Notes: generated by a model not told the origin, from the letters alone. A stretch of DNA of 64,000 bases from Novosphingobium resinovorum (GCF_027922145.1 NZ_BSFC01000011.1:558001-622000); one strand, 5' to 3'. Counted from the stretch's first letter, positions 8,655 through 18,347 are shown. Made by a program: numbers and translations.

Positions 8655-8731
8655 CGTCATTGCGAGCGAAGCGAAGCAACCCAGGGCAGTGTTACGCCGC
8701 CCTGGGTTGCTTCGCTTCGCTCGCAATGACG
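8655..8731. repeat. Palindromic repeat, family A copy 3
   Basis: Same family as 4500-4576, here the GAGCGAAGCGAAGC variant. It lies between two convergent genes (Lon-N protein and response regulator), where a hairpin could serve both transcripts. Confidence 0.9.
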
Positions 8732-8741
8732 AAAAAACGCA

Positions 8742-9416
8742 TCAAACCGTATCGAACACATACCCCAGCGAACGCACTGTGCGCAGCGGGTTGCCCGCAC
8801 CCACGCCCTTGAGCGCCCGGCGCAGGCGGCCGATCCACACGTCCACCGTGCGTTCGTCCACCGGCGGCTCCTGCTTGCCGAGCGCCGAGATCAGCTGCGT
8901 GCGGCTGAATACCCGGCCGGGGTGCTCGATGAAGTAGCGCAGCAGGCGCAGTTCGTTGGGCATGAGCGAGATCGGCGTGCCCTGGAAACGCGCCTGGAAC
9001 GCAGCGACGTCCACCATCAGCTCGCCCTGCGTGACGACGCGGATGCCCGCGCTGTCCTGCTCGCCGAGGTTGGCGCCGAGCACCCGGTCGAGCAGGGCAT
9101 TGCGCGTCAGCGGGCCGACCATGTAGTCGTCCGCGCCCATGCGCAAGGCACGCTTGCGATCCTCCTGGTTGTCCTCCTCCAGCACCATGGTCACGTGGGC
9201 ATGGACGGTCAGGCTGTCCGCGCGCAGGCGGCGGCACAGTTCGAGGCCGGACATCTCGGGCAGCACCCAGTCGATGAAGACCCACAAGGCCCCCTCGATC
9301 AGCGGTAGTTCGGCAAAGTCGGTCCAGCGATGCAGCATGACGTCGAACTGGTCATGCCGAAACGGCGCGAGCCCACCCGAAAGTTCGCTCGCCAGCAATA
9401 TGTCGATCCGCCGCAT
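8742..9416 (-). CDS. OmpR/PhoB-type response regulator with degenerate receiver
   Basis: A 224-residue two-domain regulator. The C-terminal winged helix (about residues 128-224) is intact: LMPNELRLLRYFIEHPGRVF, a recognition-helix region ERTVDVWIGRLRRAL and the wing RTVRSLGYVF. The N-terminal receiver keeps a candidate phospho-Asp (FIDWVLPEMSG, D49) and a Thr (VTMV). It lacks the usual acidic pair after beta-1 (ILLASELSG) and has Gly where the invariant Lys precedes Pro (MVGPLT). Phosphorylation may therefore be weak or absent. No histidine kinase is adjacent. In-frame ATG 9524 is an alternative start, but 9416 gives family length. Neighbours give no target. Confidence 0.85.
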   Translation of the reverse strand: MRRIDILLASELSGGLAPFRHDQFDVMLHRWTDFAELPLIEGALWVFIDWVLPEMSGLELCRRLRADSLTVHAHVTMVLEEDNQEDRKRALRMGADDYMVGPLTRNALLDRVLGANLGEQDSAGIRVVTQGELMVDVAAFQARFQGTPISLMPNELRLLRYFIEHPGRVFSRTQLISALGKQEPPVDERTVDVWIGRLRRALKGVGAGNPLRTVRSLGYVFDTV

Positions 9417-9691
9417 CGCCCCGTTGTCCGCCTTTTCGAGATAGTCTGCCCCCAGGGTCAGGACCCTTCGTACGCGCGGCTTTTGCCTCCCGAGTGTGAC
9501 GACCCGGTGACATATCGGTGACATGGCAGTGAATTCGCAAAACCGGCCCCGACGCCGGAAACAATCGGGAAATATCGCTTATCAACAAGCCGCTTGGCAC
9601 TTGTCATCGAATTGACCCGCAACCGTCACGCCGCCGCAACCGCCTGCTGTCATAGGCCCCGAAATCGCAGGGAATTTGGGGACGAACGACC

Positions 9692-10597
9692 ATGCGCGAG
9701 CAGATCGAAGACTTCATCGGACGTGGCAACAACAGCGGGATTCCCGCCTGGCTTGACCTTCCCGATCCCAAGGGCTTCCGGCCCAAGCGCAAGTACCGCA
9801 CGATCTGGATCTCGGACATCCACCTCGGCACGCGCGGCTGCAACGCGAACATGCTGGTCGACTTCCTGCGGGCGCACGAGTGCGAGACGCTCTACCTCGT
9901 CGGCGACATCGTCGACGGCTGGCGGCTGCGCAAGGGCTGGTACTGGCCGGACGCCCACAACGAAGTCGTGCGCCGCATCCTCAAGATGGCGCACCGCGGC
10001 ACCCGCGTGATCTTCATCGCCGGCAACCACGACGAGATGCTGCGCGACTATGCGGGCCTCAGCTTCGGCGGCGTCGAGCTGGCGCTGGAATACGTCCACA
10101 CCACCGTCGACGGCCGCCGCCTGCTGGTGACGCACGGGGATGCCTTCGACGGCGTGGTGCTCTACCACAAGTGGCTCGCGTTCCTGGGCGACCAGGCCTA
10201 CTCGATGCTGCTGCGCGCCAACATCGTGTTCAACGCCGTGCGCCGCCGCTTTCACATGCCGTACTGGTCCCTCTCGGCCTACATGAAGAAGAAGGTCAAG
10301 AACGCCGTCCAGTTCATCGGCAGCTACGAGGAAGCCGTCGCCAACGAGGCCACCTCCCGCGGGTTCGACGGCGTCGTCTGCGGCCACATCCACTGCGCCG
10401 AAATCCGCGAATTCGGCGGCATCACGTATTACAACGACGGCGATTGGGTCGAAAGCTGCACCGCACTGGCGGAAGACTTCACCGGCCACATGTCCCTGAT
10501 CGACTGGGTCAAGGAAACCGGCGGCCACACGATCGCCGAAACGGCCGCCGAGGAGCACGCCGCAGACAAGGAAGCCACCCCGGAGGCCGTATCGTGA
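9692..10597 (+). CDS. UDP-2,3-diacylglucosamine diphosphatase-like metallophosphoesterase
   Basis: A 301-residue calcineurin-like phosphoesterase. Metal-binding motifs appear in order: SDIHLG (D-x-H), GDIVDGW, GNHDE, THGDAFD and GHIH. The family includes LpxH-type enzymes that cleave UDP-diacylglucosamine in lipid A synthesis, but this longer subgroup (~300 residues, with an insert around AYMKKKVKNAVQFIG) is often paired with a glycosyltransferase. Here the next gene starts inside its stop codon. A role in envelope glycolipid metabolism is likely; the exact substrate is open. The 275-nt gap before it holds the divergent promoters of this gene and the response regulator, with nothing else recognisable. 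Confidence 0.8.
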   Translation: MREQIEDFIGRGNNSGIPAWLDLPDPKGFRPKRKYRTIWISDIHLGTRGCNANMLVDFLRAHECETLYLVGDIVDGWRLRKGWYWPDAHNEVVRRILKMAHRGTRVIFIAGNHDEMLRDYAGLSFGGVELALEYVHTTVDGRRLLVTHGDAFDGVVLYHKWLAFLGDQAYSMLLRANIVFNAVRRRFHMPYWSLSAYMKKKVKNAVQFIGSYEEAVANEATSRGFDGVVCGHIHCAEIREFGGITYYNDGDWVESCTALAEDFTGHMSLIDWVKETGGHTIAETAAEEHAADKEATPEAVS

Positions 10598-11676
10598 AGC
10601 TGGCCCTGGCAACCGACGCCTGGTTGCCGCAGGTCAACGGCGTCGTCCGCTCGCTCACCTCGACCGTCGAACACCTCACTGCCCGCGGGCACGAGGTCGA
10701 GACGATCACGCCCGACCGCTTCCTGACGATGCCGATGCCGGGCTATGCCTCGATCCGGCTGGCGATGGCGCCGCGCTTCGGCGTACGCCGGATGCTCGAC
10801 AAGGCGGCGCCGGACATCGTCCACATCGCCACCGAAGGCCCGATCGGCTGGGCCGCGCGCGGCTGGTGCCTGGCGCGCGGGGTGCCCTTCACTTCCGCCT
10901 TCCACACGCGTTTTCCCGAATACTGCGCGGTGCGCACCGGGCTCTCGGCCGAGTACTTCTGGCCGATCCTGCAGCGTTTCCATGCGCAAAGCCAGGCGGT
11001 CATGGTCTCCACCCGCAGCCTCGCCGCCGAACTGGAAGAACGCGGCATCGGCCCGACCCGCGCGTGGAGCCGGGGCATCGACCACGCCATGTTCCGCCCC
11101 GACGGCCCGCGCCTTGAAGAGATGACCGCGCTGAAGGCGATGCGGCCCGGTCCTGTCCTGCTCAATGTTGGCCGCGTCGCGCCGGAGAAGAACCTCGAGG
11201 CCTTCCTCGACCTCGACGTGCCCGGCAGCAAAGTGGTGGTCGGAGACGGCCCTGCGCTCGACAACCTGCGCCGCCGCTATCCGCACGTGCTGTTCCTCGG
11301 CGCACTGTCGGGCGAGGCGCTGGCCTCTGCCTATCGCAGCGCCGACTGCTTCGTGTTCCCCAGCCTGACCGACACCTTCGGCCTCGTCGTCATTGAGGCG
11401 CTGGCCTGCGGCACTCCGGTGGCAGCGTACCCGGTGACCGGGCCGATCGACATCCTCGGCCCTGACGGACGGGGCGTGGACCACCGTGTCGGCTGGGCGG
11501 CGGGCGCAGTCGATACCTCGCTCGCCCGCGCGGTCGAGGGCGCACTGACGGTGGAGCGGACCGACGCCGCCGCGCTGGGCTCGCTCTATTCGTGGGAACG
11601 CGCGACGGACCAGTTTCTCGCCGCGATCGAGGGCGCACTGGAGAACGCCGAACGCAGGTTGAGGTCGGCGGCCTGA
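10594..11676 (+). CDS. Glycosyltransferase family 4-type (GT-B fold)
   Basis: A 360-residue GT-B transferase. The N-terminal domain begins MKLALATDAWLPQVNGVVRS, typical of MgtA/PimB-like mannosyl- or glucosyltransferases. The C-terminal nucleotide-sugar domain has LLNVGRVAPEKN, VVGDGPALDNL and FVFPSLTDTFGLVVIEALAC (the E-x7-E motif), then GTPVAAYPVTGP. The GTG start at 10594 overlaps the phosphoesterase stop (GTGA) with CCGGAGG upstream, so the two are translationally coupled. It probably builds a membrane glycolipid or exported glycan; donor and acceptor cannot be read from sequence. Confidence 0.88.
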   Translation: MKLALATDAWLPQVNGVVRSLTSTVEHLTARGHEVETITPDRFLTMPMPGYASIRLAMAPRFGVRRMLDKAAPDIVHIATEGPIGWAARGWCLARGVPFTSAFHTRFPEYCAVRTGLSAEYFWPILQRFHAQSQAVMVSTRSLAAELEERGIGPTRAWSRGIDHAMFRPDGPRLEEMTALKAMRPGPVLLNVGRVAPEKNLEAFLDLDVPGSKVVVGDGPALDNLRRRYPHVLFLGALSGEALASAYRSADCFVFPSLTDTFGLVVIEALACGTPVAAYPVTGPIDILGPDGRGVDHRVGWAAGAVDTSLARAVEGALTVERTDAAALGSLYSWERATDQFLAAIEGALENAERRLRSAA

Positions 11677-11688
11677 CATCCCTTGCGC

Positions 11689-11765
11689 CGTCATTGCGAG
11701 CGTAGCGAAGCAATCCAGAGCGGTGTGAAACTGCCCTGGATTGCTTCGCTGCGCTCGCAATGACG
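11689..11765. repeat. Palindromic repeat, family A copy 4
   Basis: Family A palindrome (GAGCGTAGCGAAGC left arm) between the convergent glycosyltransferase and IclR genes. Confidence 0.9.
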
Positions 11766-11778
11766 AAGGTAGTGGGGC

Positions 11779-12576
11779 CTACCTGAACCCGAGACTGCGC
11801 GAGATCGCGGCGGCCTCGTCCCGCACCAGCCGGGCGAGGTCTTCCAGCCGCCCGGCCGCACGCGTACTGGGCGCGGCGATCACCAGAGCGCCCACCACAC
11901 CACCCGCCGCATCACGCACCACCGCCGCCGTGCCGGTGACACCCTCGGCGGCCTGATCGACGGTCTGCGCATAACCTGCCGCACGGGCCTGCTCGACCAC
12001 ATCCGCAAGCACGGCGGGGTCGATCTCAGTCCCCGGAGCCAGCCGCGCCGGCGCCACCCGCTTCAGGTACGTCTCGACCGCTGCAGGTGAGCACGTGGAC
12101 AGCAGCACCCGACCCGCCGCCGTCGCATAGAACGGCCGTCGGTCACCGATCGACACCGTATAGCGCACCACATTGCTGCTCTCGACAAGGTCCACATAGG
12201 TGATCATCCCGTGATCCTGGTCGCCCACCGCCAGCAGCACCGTCTCCCCGCTGCGTGCGGCCAGCCGCCGCATCCCGTCGCGCACGAGGTCGGAGCTTTG
12301 CAGCCGCCGCCGCGCCTCGGTCAGCGCGCTGCCAAGGCCGAAAGCGCCCGGACCAAGCCGCCACGCCCCTTCGGTCGCGACGACGAGGTCTTCGTCCGCC
12401 AACCCGCGCAGCAGTGCCGCAAGGCTGCTCTTGGGGGTGCTCAGGCGCCGGCTGAGATCGGCCAGCGACACCGGCTCGGTGCTGACGCAGAGCGCTTCGA
12501 GCAGGCGGATGACCCGGGTGACCGACTGCGGCGACCCGCCCCGGCGCTCGCCGTCCTTCTCCGCATCCTCGATCAC
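11779..12576 (-). CDS. IclR family transcriptional regulator
   Basis: A 265-residue regulator. The N-terminal winged helix (about residues 17-80) reads SVTRVIRLLEALCVSTEPVS and LADLSRRLSTPKSSLAALLR. The IclR effector domain follows, with YTVSIGDRRPFYATAAGRVLLS and the typical GYAQTVDQAAEGVTGTAAVV segment. IclR proteins usually control a nearby catabolic operon in response to a small metabolite. The GTG at 12576 is preceded by TGAGGG and lies 9 nt after the stop of the luciferase-like gene, so both are one transcript and the regulator probably controls that gene. An in-frame continuation upstream overlaps the neighbouring gene and is not real. Confidence 0.88.
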   Translation of the reverse strand: MIEDAEKDGERRGGSPQSVTRVIRLLEALCVSTEPVSLADLSRRLSTPKSSLAALLRGLADEDLVVATEGAWRLGPGAFGLGSALTEARRRLQSSDLVRDGMRRLAARSGETVLLAVGDQDHGMITYVDLVESSNVVRYTVSIGDRRPFYATAAGRVLLSTCSPAAVETYLKRVAPARLAPGTEIDPAVLADVVEQARAAGYAQTVDQAAEGVTGTAAVVRDAAGGVVGALVIAAPSTRAAGRLEDLARLVRDEAAAISRSLGFR

Positions 12577-12584
12577 GCACGCCC

Positions 12585-13595
12585 TCACTGGAAATGCGGG
12601 AGAACCTCCCGCGCGAAGAGCCCGGCATAAGCGAGGAAGCGCTCCGCCGGAAGGCCGGGCGGCATCATCATCGTGAATTGCTCGACCGGGGCCTTTTCCA
12701 GCAGGCGGTGGAAGTAGGCGACCGCCTCGGACGGGGTCAGGATCTGCAGGATGCCGCTGGCCTTGAAGGCATCGAGGCTCATCGGCTGGATCGTCGGACC
12801 GTCGAGGCCGATGGCCTTGTCTTCGTTCATCCAGGCGCCGTAACTGTTGTTGACGTGGTGGAAATGGGGCGCCAGTTCCTCCAGCGCCGCCGTCTTGTCC
12901 TCGGCAACGACCAGCATCAGGCCCTGTATCCAGATGCGTGCATCGGCCTGGCTCTTGCCCGCCGCTTCCAGTTTCTCGCGGTAGAGCGGCCAGATCTCGG
13001 GATTGCCGAAGTAGCCATCGCCGTGCCGCGCAACCCGCTCCATCGCCTTGGGCGCGAAGCCGCCGATGTAGAGCGGGATATGCCCCCGGGTTGAGAGCGG
13101 TGAGGCTTTGGCGCCGTGGAGGGTGAAGAAGCCGCCTTCGAAGTCTACCGTCTCGCCGGACCAAAGGCGGCGCACGATCTCCAGGAATTCGTCGAACCGG
13201 GCGCCGCGCTTGGTGAAATCCAGCCCGTGCGCCGCGTACTCCCGCGCACGATAGCCGATCGCGAGCCCCAGTTGCAGCCGTCCGCCGGACAGACTGTCGA
13301 GCACCGCGCAGTCCTGTGCGAACCGCAGCGGCTCGTAGAGAGGGGCAAGCGCGATGCCGGTGCCCAGCCGCATCCGCCGCGTGCGTGCAGCCATCGCGGC
13401 GAGCGCCACCAGCGGCGAGGACATGTAGCCGTCCTCGGCGAGATGGTGCTCGGGCACGAAAGCGCCGTCGAAGCCCAGCGCTTCGGTTTCCGCAACCACG
13501 TCGAGGATTTCGGCGTAGAGCGCTTCGGGCGGGCGGCGCCACGGGGCCGGATTGCGGAAATCGTAGAGGTAGCTGAACTCCAGCCTGCCGGTCAT
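12585..13595 (-). CDS. Luciferase-like (LLM class) flavin-dependent oxidoreductase
   Basis: A 336-residue TIM-barrel enzyme of the bacterial luciferase family, which uses FMNH2 or F420. Hallmarks are GFDGAFVPEHHL near residue 45, RTRRMRLGTGIALAP, LDSLSGGRLQLGLAIGYRA and HIPLYIGGFAPKAMERVARH. The C-terminal region is shorter and variable. The likely role is a monooxygenase acting on a small organic substrate, probably in catabolism controlled by the IclR gene just downstream. GGAGAAGG precedes the ATG at 13595; an in-frame ATG at 13649 lacks such a site. Confidence 0.87.
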   Translation of the reverse strand: MTGRLEFSYLYDFRNPAPWRRPPEALYAEILDVVAETEALGFDGAFVPEHHLAEDGYMSSPLVALAAMAARTRRMRLGTGIALAPLYEPLRFAQDCAVLDSLSGGRLQLGLAIGYRAREYAAHGLDFTKRGARFDEFLEIVRRLWSGETVDFEGGFFTLHGAKASPLSTRGHIPLYIGGFAPKAMERVARHGDGYFGNPEIWPLYREKLEAAGKSQADARIWIQGLMLVVAEDKTAALEELAPHFHHVNNSYGAWMNEDKAIGLDGPTIQPMSLDAFKASGILQILTPSEAVAYFHRLLEKAPVEQFTMMMPPGLPAERFLAYAGLFAREVLPHFQ

Positions 13596-13679
13596 GCAGC
13601 CTTCTCCGTCGTCTTGTGATTTGACGCGAGAGTAGAGGCCGCCACCCAAGCGGCAAGGCGCGGGGGCGATGAATGGGCC

Positions 13680-14021
13680 TCAGCCCTTATGCGGCCCCAG
13701 CAGGATCACCCCCACCCCGGCCAGGCAGAGCAGCGCGCCGCCCATGTCCCAGCGGTCCGGCCGCACGCCCTCGACCAGCCATAGCCACAAGAGCGCCGAA
13801 GTGATGTAGATGCCGCCGTAAGCCGCATAGGCCCGGCCCGCCTGCGAGGTGTCCACCAGCGTCAGCAGCCAGGCGAAGACCACCAGCGAGACGCAGCCCG
13901 GCACCAGCCACCAGACCGGCTTGCCCATCCGCAACCAGCCCCAGAACGCGAAGCAGCCGCCGATCTCGGCCAGCGCGGCGAGGAGGTAGACGGCGGCGGT
14001 CTGGATCACGCCCCCGGTCAT
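13680..14021 (-). CDS. YnfA family inner membrane protein (UPF0060)
   Basis: A 113-residue protein with four membrane helices. It carries the family signature [19 protein letters not shown] near the N-terminus and [20 protein letters not shown] in the third helix. YnfA proteins resemble small multidrug resistance transporters and may work as dimers in efflux. The start overlaps the marC stop by 4 nt, so they are co-transcribed. Length and motifs are as usual for the family. Confidence 0.92.
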   Translation of the reverse strand: MTGGVIQTAAVYLLAALAEIGGCFAFWGWLRMGKPVWWLVPGCVSLVVFAWLLTLVDTSQAGRAYAAYGGIYITSALLWLWLVEGVRPDRWDMGGALLCLAGVGVILLGPHKG

Positions 14022-14656
14022 GCAGAAAGCAGCGTCGCCTTGACCCCGTCGATCACATACTGCGCCGCCAGCGCCGCCAGCAGCACGCCAAGCAGGCGGG
14101 TGATCACCGCCTCGACCTTGTCGCCCAGCACCTTCATCAGCGGCCCGGCAGCGGCAAGCGCGGCGAAGGCCAGCAGCATGACCGCGATCATCGCGCCCAG
14201 GATCGTCAGCGTCTGCTCGGTGCCGTGCGCGCGGCTGGTCAGCAGCATCATCGTCGCGATCGAGCCCGGCCCCGCCAGCATCGGCATCGCCATCGGGAAG
14301 ACGGACACGTCCTCGATCTCGGGCGTGGCGGCGTTGTGGGCGATGATCTTCTCGGCCCGCTCCTCGCGCCGCTGGGTGCGCTTCTCGAAGACCATGTCGA
14401 TGGCGATCATGAACAGCATGATGCCCCCAGCGATGCGGAAGGCGTCGAGTTCGATGTGCAGGGCGTTCAGCAGCGTCTTGCCGAACAACGCGAAGACCAC
14501 GAGGATGATCGCCGCGATCACGCAGGCGCGGGTTGCCATGGAGATCGCCTGCGCACGGCTCGCCCCGGCGGAGAGCCCGGCATAGATGGGCGCGCAGCCC
14601 GGCGGATCGATGACGACGAAGAGCGTGACGAAGGCGCTGAGGAAAAGTTCGTACAT
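14018..14656 (-). CDS. MarC family integral membrane protein
   Basis: A 212-residue six-helix protein. The N-terminus [20 protein letters not shown] and internal [19 protein letters not shown] are typical of MarC (UPF0056), as is [20 protein letters not shown]. MarC was named from the mar locus but has no role in multiple antibiotic resistance; its function is unknown. The stop overlaps the ynfA start (ATGA). A 10-nt gap separates it from the secreted protein upstream, suggesting the run yggT-folD-secreted protein-marC-ynfA is one operon. Confidence 0.9.
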   Translation of the reverse strand: MYELFLSAFVTLFVVIDPPGCAPIYAGLSAGASRAQAISMATRACVIAAIILVVFALFGKTLLNALHIELDAFRIAGGIMLFMIAIDMVFEKRTQRREERAEKIIAHNAATPEIEDVSVFPMAMPMLAGPGSIATMMLLTSRAHGTEQTLTILGAMIAVMLLAFAALAAAGPLMKVLGDKVEAVITRLLGVLLAALAAQYVIDGVKATLLSA

Positions 14657-14666
14657 CCGCCCTACC

Positions 14667-15356
14667 CTAACCTTGCGGCGTCACCTTGTCCTCTACGATC
14701 GTGTCGAACCCGGTGCCATTCCACAGTTGTACACTGACCGTGCGCGCATCGTTGGCGCTCATGACCGTGACGTGCCAGCGCAAGGTGCCGTCGAGCGAGT
14801 TGCCGCCGGTGAAAGTGCGCGCGTCCGCAGGCGGCGTACCCGGAGGCGGCGCGTCCGGGCGCCGGCCGCATTTCGCGACCCGCGCGGTGAGCATGTCGGG
14901 CTCCGGCAAAGCGCTCGGCAGGGTGTCGCCGTGGTCGAGCACCCAGCGATACTCGCCCTTCTTCTGCCGCTGCCAGATCGTGGTGTACCAGCCGACCGAA
15001 CCGTCCGGGCGCTGCCAGGCGCCCTTGGTGACGCCCAGCGTGCCGTCGCAGCTCATCCAGACCTGATGCGGCTCCCACTGCACAGGAGCGGCGGGATCGG
15101 CCTGCTTCTTCAGCCAGTCCTGCGCCTGCACTTCCTGCGGCACGAACATGATTGCGGTATCGTCCGCGAATTCGCGGAACGCCTTCCACTGACCCTTCTC
15201 GCGCGCGAGCCGGGCGAAGGCGATCTCCTCGGCAACGAGGGCGCTGGGGTTGGCCGTTCCCGTACCGGGCGGGAGGCGGCGCCTGGGCCGCGCATCGGTC
15301 TGGGCTGACGCAGCGAAAACCGCTACCAGCGCTAGACCGAGCGCGATCCGCTTCAA
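14667..15356 (-). CDS. Secreted hypothetical protein, DUF4440/SnoaL-like
   Basis: A 229-residue protein with a Sec signal peptide ([20 protein letters not shown]). The body has an NTF2/SnoaL-like feel: [40 protein letters not shown] and [20 protein letters not shown] are the strands of such a cone-shaped fold, often seen in DUF4440 proteins. No catalytic residues can be assigned. The ATG overlaps the folD stop (ATGA), so it is translationally coupled to folD. The C-terminal ~70 residues (from [15 protein letters not shown]) are a separate region I cannot place. Confidence 0.7.
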   Translation of the reverse strand: MKRIALGLALVAVFAASAQTDARPRRRLPPGTGTANPSALVAEEIAFARLAREKGQWKAFREFADDTAIMFVPQEVQAQDWLKKQADPAAPVQWEPHQVWMSCDGTLGVTKGAWQRPDGSVGWYTTIWQRQKKGEYRWVLDHGDTLPSALPEPDMLTARVAKCGRRPDAPPPGTPPADARTFTGGNSLDGTLRWHVTVMSANDARTVSVQLWNGTGFDTIVEDKVTPQG

Positions 15357-16243
15357 AGGCCAGTCTCGTCGAAGGCGAGGCCCGCATTGCGGTGCGCGGC
15401 GACGATGGTGTTACGCAGAAGTACCGCGATAGTCATCGGCCCGACCCCGCCCGGAACCGGCGTGATCGCACCCGCGACTTCGGCGGCCGAGGCGAAATCG
15501 ACGTCGCCGACGAGCTTCGTCTTGCCTTCCTCGGCACCGGGAACGCGGTTGATGCCCACGTCGATCACGGTCGCGCCGGGCTTGAGCCAGTCGCCCTTGA
15601 CCATCTCGGGACGGCCGACCGCCGCCACCACGATGTCGGCGCGGCGCACCACCTCGGGCAGATCCTTGGTGCGGCTGTGCGCGACAGTGACGGTGCAGCT
15701 TTCCGCGATCAGCAACTGCGCCATCGGCTTGCCGACGATGTTGGAGCGGCCGATCACCACCGCGTCGAGGCCCGAGAGCGAACCCAGCCGGTCCTTCAGC
15801 AGCATCACGCAGCCCAGCGGCGTGCAGGGCACGAAGCCCGGCAGGCCGGTCGCCAGACGGCCGACGTTGACGACATGGAAGCCGTCGACGTCCTTGTCCG
15901 GGTTGATCGTGGCGATGACCTTCTGCTCGTTCATGTGCGCGGGCAGCGGCAGCTGGACGAGGATGCCGTCCACAGCCGGGTCATTGTTGAGCTGCTCGAC
16001 CACGGCCAGCAGATCCGCTTCGGACGTGTCTGCGGGCAGCTTGTGCTCGAAGCTGTTCATGCCCGCCGCGAGCGTCTGCTTGCCCTTGTTGCGCACGTAG
16101 ACCTGGCTGGCCGGGTCCTCGCCCACCAGCACCACGGCGAGACCCGCCTTGCGGCCGCTCTTCGCCTCGAAGCCCACCGCAGCGGTGCCGACGCGGGCGC
16201 GCAGGCCCTCGGCGAAAGCCTTTCCGTCGATGACCTGGCTCAT
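15353..16243 (-). CDS. folD: Bifunctional methylenetetrahydrofolate dehydrogenase/cyclohydrolase
   Basis: A 296-residue FolD, which interconverts 5,10-methylene-THF, methenyl-THF and 10-formyl-THF with NADP, supplying one-carbon units for purines and formyl-Met. Motifs include VYVRNKGK with the catalytic Lys of the Y-x3-K pair, [37 protein letters not shown] (Rossmann loop) and the C-terminal [15 protein letters not shown]. The ATG at 16243 overlaps the yggT stop by one base. Length is normal. Confidence 0.96.
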   Translation of the reverse strand: MSQVIDGKAFAEGLRARVGTAAVGFEAKSGRKAGLAVVLVGEDPASQVYVRNKGKQTLAAGMNSFEHKLPADTSEADLLAVVEQLNNDPAVDGILVQLPLPAHMNEQKVIATINPDKDVDGFHVVNVGRLATGLPGFVPCTPLGCVMLLKDRLGSLSGLDAVVIGRSNIVGKPMAQLLIAESCTVTVAHSRTKDLPEVVRRADIVVAAVGRPEMVKGDWLKPGATVIDVGINRVPGAEEGKTKLVGDVDFASAAEVAGAITPVPGGVGPMTIAVLLRNTIVAAHRNAGLAFDETGL

Positions 16244-16536
16244 CAGTAGCCCGCCATGGCAAGGTTGCCGAAGATGATCTGCAGGATCTTGAGACCGATG
16301 ATCAGCACCATCGGCGAGAAGTCGATCGCGCCGGTGTTGGGCATGATCTTGCGGATCGGCCGCAGGAGCGGCTCGAGGATCGCGTTCAGCGCGGTATAGA
16401 CCGCCGACACGAACTGGTTGTGCATGTTGACTACGTTGAACGCGATCAGCAGCCCGAGCACGAACTGCACGATCACCACGAAGACGATGATGTCGATCAG
16501 GTAGCTGACGATCTGGAAAATGGTGAGGAACAGCAA
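16243..16536 (-). CDS. YggT family membrane protein
   Basis: A 97-residue protein with two hydrophobic segments ([20 protein letters not shown] and [15 protein letters not shown]). The YggT hallmark [23 protein letters not shown] (read as [12 protein letters not shown] then [10 protein letters not shown]) lies between them. YggT proteins are linked to osmotic stress and cell-division loci, but the molecular role is unclear. It is the first gene of a run ending in ynfA. The 145 nt upstream hold its presumed promoter and a family A repeat. Confidence 0.9.
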   Translation of the reverse strand: MLFLTIFQIVSYLIDIIVFVVIVQFVLGLLIAFNVVNMHNQFVSAVYTALNAILEPLLRPIRKIMPNTGAIDFSPMVLIIGLKILQIIFGNLAMAGY

Positions 16537-16681
16537 GGCCGGCTCCTAGAATGACGTTGGGACAGCACGTTCGCACATGCGGCATGGTTCTGCGCGCGCT
16601 GATAGCCGAGCGGGTGGTCGGTGGGCAAGGGCGCGTCTGCAGGAGTTGGATCGGGATCGACCACCGCCAACCAGCCTACCT

Positions 16682-16757
16682 CGTCATTGCGAGCGAAGCG
16701 AAGCAATCCAGGGCCGAGTAAGCCGCTCTGGATTGCTTCGCTTCGCTCGCAATGACG
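16682..16757. repeat. Palindromic repeat, family A copy 5
   Basis: Family A palindrome (GAGCGAAGCGAAGC variant) between the lipoprotein gene and the yggT promoter. Confidence 0.9.
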
Positions 16758-16767
16758 AAACGAGGTA

Positions 16768-17319
16768 TTACTGCGTAAGCGTCGAAGTCCGCTCGATCCG
16801 CCAGTTGAGCTGGCTGCCGCTGGCGCCCGGCACGTCGTTCACGCGGCGCAGAACGATGGTTCCGCGCTTCGAGGTGCGCCCGTCGCCGAAGTCCACGACG
16901 ATCGGCGCCTCGTAATAGAGCGAGCCCGCCGCGCCCTCCATGTCGCCCTTGCCGACCGCGAGGCGGGGCTTGGAACCGCCGAATTCGCCCTGCAGCTTTT
17001 GCGCCGTCATCTCGGCATCGAGGCTCCAGGCCTGAGCCGCGGCGTTCCAGTCGCCGATGCGCACGGCACTGACGTAGTAGCGCAGCAGTCGTTCGGGATC
17101 GCGGCGCTCGGTCAGGGCGGGGGTGTCGAGCGTGCTTGCGGCAGGCGCTGCCACGGACGTCGCGCCGTCCACCGGCCCGACATCGACCACCGCATCGCCG
17201 GCATCCGCCGCCGCACTTGCGCTGTCGAGCACGGCCGGGTCCTCTCCCGCCTTACCGCAGGCGGCAAGGGCCAGCAACGAGCCGGAGAGCAGGACGGCGA
17301 GTGCAGCTTTGGTGCGCAT
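16768..17319 (-). CDS. Putative lipoprotein of unknown function
   Basis: A 183-residue protein with a lipoprotein signal peptide (LLSGSLLALAAC; lipobox L-A-A-C, Cys at about residue 21). A low-complexity Ala/Asp linker follows to about residue 65. The globular C-terminal domain (RLLRYYVSAVRIGDWNAAAQ ... GTIVLRRVNDVPG ... LNWRIERTSTL) looks like a small sensory or scaffold fold. It would be anchored to a membrane by lipidation. I do not recognise the family. It lies 48 nt downstream of argB on the same strand. Confidence 0.7.
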   Translation of the reverse strand: MRTKAALAVLLSGSLLALAACGKAGEDPAVLDSASAAADAGDAVVDVGPVDGATSVAAPAASTLDTPALTERRDPERLLRYYVSAVRIGDWNAAAQAWSLDAEMTAQKLQGEFGGSKPRLAVGKGDMEGAAGSLYYEAPIVVDFGDGRTSKRGTIVLRRVNDVPGASGSQLNWRIERTSTLTQ

Positions 17320-17367
17320 GTGCTTCGAGACGCCTTTCAGTTCCTTGATCCCCCTCGCAAGGGTAGT

Positions 17368-18267
17368 TCAGCCCGCCCGGATGAGCGTACCTGCACCTTC
17401 CTGCGTGAATATTTCCAGCAACATGGCATGCGAAACCCGTCCGTCAAGGACGACGGCCGCCTCGCAGCCCGCCTCGACCGCGTGAATGCAGGTCTCCAGC
17501 TTGGGGATCATGCCGCCCGAGATGGTGCCGTCTTCCTTCAGGCCCGCGATCGCGGCGGGGGTCAGGTCGGTCAGCAGCTCGCCCTGCTTGTCGAGCACGC
17601 CGGGCACGTCGGTCAGCAGGAACAGGCGCGATGCACCCAGCGCCGCGGCGATGGCGCCCGCCATCGTGTCGGCGTTGACGTTGTAGGTGCCGCCGTCCGG
17701 CCCGGCCGCGATCGGGGCGATGACCGGGATCATCCCCGCGCCCGAGATCGTCTCGATCACCCGGGTGTCGATGTGTTCGGGCTCGCCCACGAAGCCGAGA
17801 TCGACCACCTGCTCGATCAGGCTGTCGGGGTCCTTGCGGGTGCGCGAGACCTTGCGCGCGGTGACCATCCCGCCGTCCTTGCCCGACACGCCCATCGCCT
17901 TGCCGCCGGCCTTGGCGATCCAGCCGACGATTTCCTTGTTGATCGCGCCCGACAGCACCATCTCGGCCACTTCGGCGGTCGCCTTGTCGGTAATGCGCAG
18001 GCCATCGACGAACTGGCTCTCGACGCCGACCTTCTTGAGCATCGCGCCGATCTGCGGCCCGCCGCCGTGCACGACGACGACGTTGATGCCCACCGCCTTC
18101 AGCAGCACCACGTCCTCGGCGAAGTCCACCGCCTTTTCGGGATCGCCCATGGCGTGGCCGCCGTATTTGACCACGAACGTGCGCCCCGCATATCGCTGCA
18201 TGTAGGGCAGCGCATCGACGAGGGTTTCGGCCTTGGCCAGCAGGGCGGGGTGGTGCGGATTCGACAT
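17368..18267 (-). CDS. argB: Acetylglutamate kinase
   Basis: A 299-residue kinase that phosphorylates N-acetylglutamate in the second step of arginine synthesis. Motifs are [11 protein letters not shown] (ATP-binding), [12 protein letters not shown], the substrate region [33 protein letters not shown] and [10 protein letters not shown]. An extended N-terminal helix ([19 protein letters not shown]) is of the type found in arginine-inhibited hexameric enzymes, so feedback inhibition by arginine is likely. The ATG at 18267 gives normal length. An in-frame extension further upstream is spurious because it runs through the neighbouring gene. Confidence 0.96.
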   Translation of the reverse strand: MSNPHHPALLAKAETLVDALPYMQRYAGRTFVVKYGGHAMGDPEKAVDFAEDVVLLKAVGINVVVVHGGGPQIGAMLKKVGVESQFVDGLRITDKATAEVAEMVLSGAINKEIVGWIAKAGGKAMGVSGKDGGMVTARKVSRTRKDPDSLIEQVVDLGFVGEPEHIDTRVIETISGAGMIPVIAPIAAGPDGGTYNVNADTMAGAIAAALGASRLFLLTDVPGVLDKQGELLTDLTPAAIAGLKEDGTISGGMIPKLETCIHAVEAGCEAAVVLDGRVSHAMLLEIFTQEGAGTLIRAG

Positions 18268-18347
18268 GAGGGCGCTAATACGCCCCCACGCGCAATTTTG
18301 AACCCGCTTAACGTGATTTTTTCGGCGTAATCGTGCCGTTAATCGGC

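Noticed and set aside
11779..13656. A single 625-codon minus-strand frame across the IclR and LLM region
   Set aside because: It joins the real IclR frame (from GTG 12576) to an out-of-frame reading of the LLM gene; only the IclR part has protein similarity.
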